64,000 bases of DNA from GYS-P2D sp964522505 (GTDB taxonomy: Bacteria > Bacteroidota > Bacteroidia > Chitinophagales > Saprospiraceae). Within the stretch, counting starts at the first letter, position 1, and every line of letters begins with the position of its first letter. The notes beneath the pieces are model-generated. The model saw only the letters and a program-made list of their open reading frames with translations. It searched no databases and was not told the origin of the DNA. Where the stretch lies: contig CAZFWJ010000011.1 of NCBI GenBank assembly GCA_964522505.1, positions 1-64,000 of the forward strand. The letters are read 5' to 3'. Shown in pieces: positions 62,824-64,000 of this stretch. Both the position numbers and the translations under genes were made by a program.

Positions 62824-64000
62824 GACCAGACTACCTTGTCTGGTGCTTCATGCCAGCTTAAATACTTCTGACCATATATATCGTCGATCTTACTACGCTT
62901 AACCTTAAGAGTAGGTGTCAAGATATCGTTTTCTACTGACCATAATTCTGTGTCAATTATGGCGGTTGATATATGTTCGTATTTAGCGCGATCTTGATTA
63001 GCAGCGATGACACTTTCTTGTATAGATTTAGCTACCTCCTCTTTACTGGCTTTCTGGCCAATCTCAGAGAGATTAAGTAATGCGATTGGTTGAGGTATTC
63101 CTAATCCAGCTACACAGACTTGCTCAACGAAATCATTTTTCATGATGACTTCTTCCATGGGATTAGGTGTTACATAACTTCCTTTCGAAGTTTTGAAGGC
63201 ATCCTTAACCCGTCCTATAACTCTTACATAGCCATTGGCATCTATAGTGCCACGGTCTCCACTATGCATCCAACCATCTATTAAGACCTCGTTAGTCTTC
63301 TCGGGATTCTTGTAATATCCCGTCATCATATATGGTGTTTTCATCAATATTTCATCAGTATCGGGATCTATTTTCACTTCACCAAAAGGAATCGCTTGAC
63401 CGACAGAATCTTGTGGTGATTTAGGGTCTGGGCTGTTGGTCATCGACCCGCACACTTCAGTCATACCATATGCCTCAACTAAATGAATGCCTAGCTTTTT
63501 GTAAAAATCTTTAATAAATGCCGGAGTAATAGCTGCTCCTGTAGCAGCTATCTTTATATCTCGCATCCCTAAGGCAGTTCTCAGTTTCTTCTTTACGATG
63601 CTGGACACGATGGGTATCTTGAGCATTCTATCAAGTTTTTTCTGAGGCATCTTAGCCAGGACTCCTAAGTAAAACTTAGTCCATATCCTCGGCACAGCAA
63701 AGAACATGGTGGGTTGAGTATCCTGAAGATTCTTGGCAAATGTGTCAAGGCTCTCAGCGAATGAGATAGATCCTCCCATGGCGATACAAGGCACCTCGAC
63801 TCCCAAGCGCTCGCCGACATGATTAAGCGGTAGAAATGAGAAATTTTTCCAATTTTGGACTTTACCCATGCCTAGCCAATCAGTCGTGAGCTCATTAGCA
63901 ATTATTAACCCTGGTGTCTTGTGGACATGCATTACACCCTTCGGAGTTCCTGTAGTGCCAGAGGTAAACTTAATCGTCCAAAGATCATCACCATTAGGAA
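62820..64000 (-). CDS. Long-chain fatty-acid-CoA ligase (partial, 5' end beyond window)
   Basis: The C-terminal part of an AMP-forming acyl-CoA synthetase. The frame stays open to the right edge and contains the AMP-binding signature FTSGTTGTPKG just above position 63935, so the ATG at 63932 is internal, not the start. Further motifs: VEAYGMTEVCGSMTNS (adenine-binding), WMHSGDRGTIDANGYVRVIG and RVKDAFKTSKGSYVTPNPME. Activates fatty acids to acyl-CoA for beta-oxidation or lipid synthesis. About 393 residues are visible; the usual length is about 590-600, so roughly 200 N-terminal residues are missing. Confidence 0.94.
   Translation of the reverse strand, partial: PNGDDLWTIKFTSGTTGTPKGVMHVHKTPGLIIANELTTDWLGMGKVQNWKNFSFLPLNHVGERLGVEVPCIAMGGSISFAESLDTFAKNLQDTQPTMFFAVPRIWTKFYLGVLAKMPQKKLDRMLKIPIVSSIVKKKLRTALGMRDIKIAATGAAITPAFIKDFYKKLGIHLVEAYGMTEVCGSMTNSPDPKSPQDSVGQAIPFGEVKIDPDTDEILMKTPYMMTGYYKNPEKTNEVLIDGWMHSGDRGTIDANGYVRVIGRVKDAFKTSKGSYVTPNPMEEVIMKNDFVEQVCVAGLGIPQPIALLNLSEIGQKASKEEVAKSIQESVIAANQDRAKYEHISTAIIDTELWSVENDILTPTLKVKRSKIDDIYGQKYLSWHEAPDKVVWS

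Overview
The window looks like a chromosomal segment of a free-living, probably marine, aerobic member of the Bacteroidota (Saprospiria/Lewinella-like, by inference). The signs are a 1815-residue surface protein with a type IX secretion C-terminal sorting domain, a TonB-dependent receptor with a carboxypeptidase-like regulatory domain, many lipoproteins with short lipoboxes, several TTG starts without clear Shine-Dalgarno sequences, one promoter with the Bacteroidota -7 element TAnnTTTG, and an NhaD-type Na+/H+ antiporter. I see no rRNA, complete tRNA, intact mobile element or CRISPR array.

Layout. 1-5.3 kb (minus): SulP anion transporter, a small membrane protein, a membrane-anchored MutS-family ATPase and a seven-bladed FG-GAP propeller protein. 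5.7-13.7 kb: threonine synthase; a two-gene unit of a styrene-oxide-isomerase-like membrane protein and a flavoprotein; small envelope proteins; and a minus-strand unit of a propeller protein, an Ig-like protein and an arylamine N-acetyltransferase. 14-21 kb: amino-acid catabolism feeding gluconeogenesis (PEP carboxykinase, L-serine ammonia-lyase, alanine dehydrogenase), interrupted by an IS3 relic. 21-29 kb: an ABC ATPase with a permease fused to an M1 aminopeptidase, then divergently a TonB receptor and a thioredoxin-like lipoprotein behind a DtxR-type palindrome. 29.8-31.9 kb: an ECF sigma factor with an inner-membrane-anchored barrel-like protein. 32-41 kb: a beta-helix lipoprotein/diheme cytochrome pair, an esterase, a medium-chain reductase, an aromatic amino acid hydroxylase and an EamA exporter. 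41-51.6 kb: M14 and M20 peptidases, and a GNAT / PPP-phosphatase lipoprotein / kinase-like lipoprotein cluster. 51.9-64 kb: MATE pump, DoxX protein, the giant surface protein, NhaD, SUI1/YciH, an alpha/beta hydrolase-OsmC fusion, and a fatty-acyl-CoA ligase cut by the right edge.

The genes fit a heterotroph that degrades peptides (M14, M20, M1), deaminates amino acids (SdaA, Ald, aromatic hydroxylase) and rebuilds sugars through PckA. Between the genes lie several fossils: the IS3 relic, a decayed short-chain dehydrogenase, a tRNA 3' fragment and unassigned coding fragments.

The best candidates for undescribed biology are: (i) the adjacent lipoproteins at 45137-47394, one a PPP-type phosphatase and the other carrying HipA/CotH-like kinase motifs, suggesting a phosphorylation/dephosphorylation pair outside the cytoplasm; (ii) the styrene-oxide-isomerase-like protein paired with a flavoprotein at 7031-8871; (iii) the TonB receptor with a CxxC pair in its plug, co-transcribed with a thioredoxin lipoprotein and probably metal-regulated.
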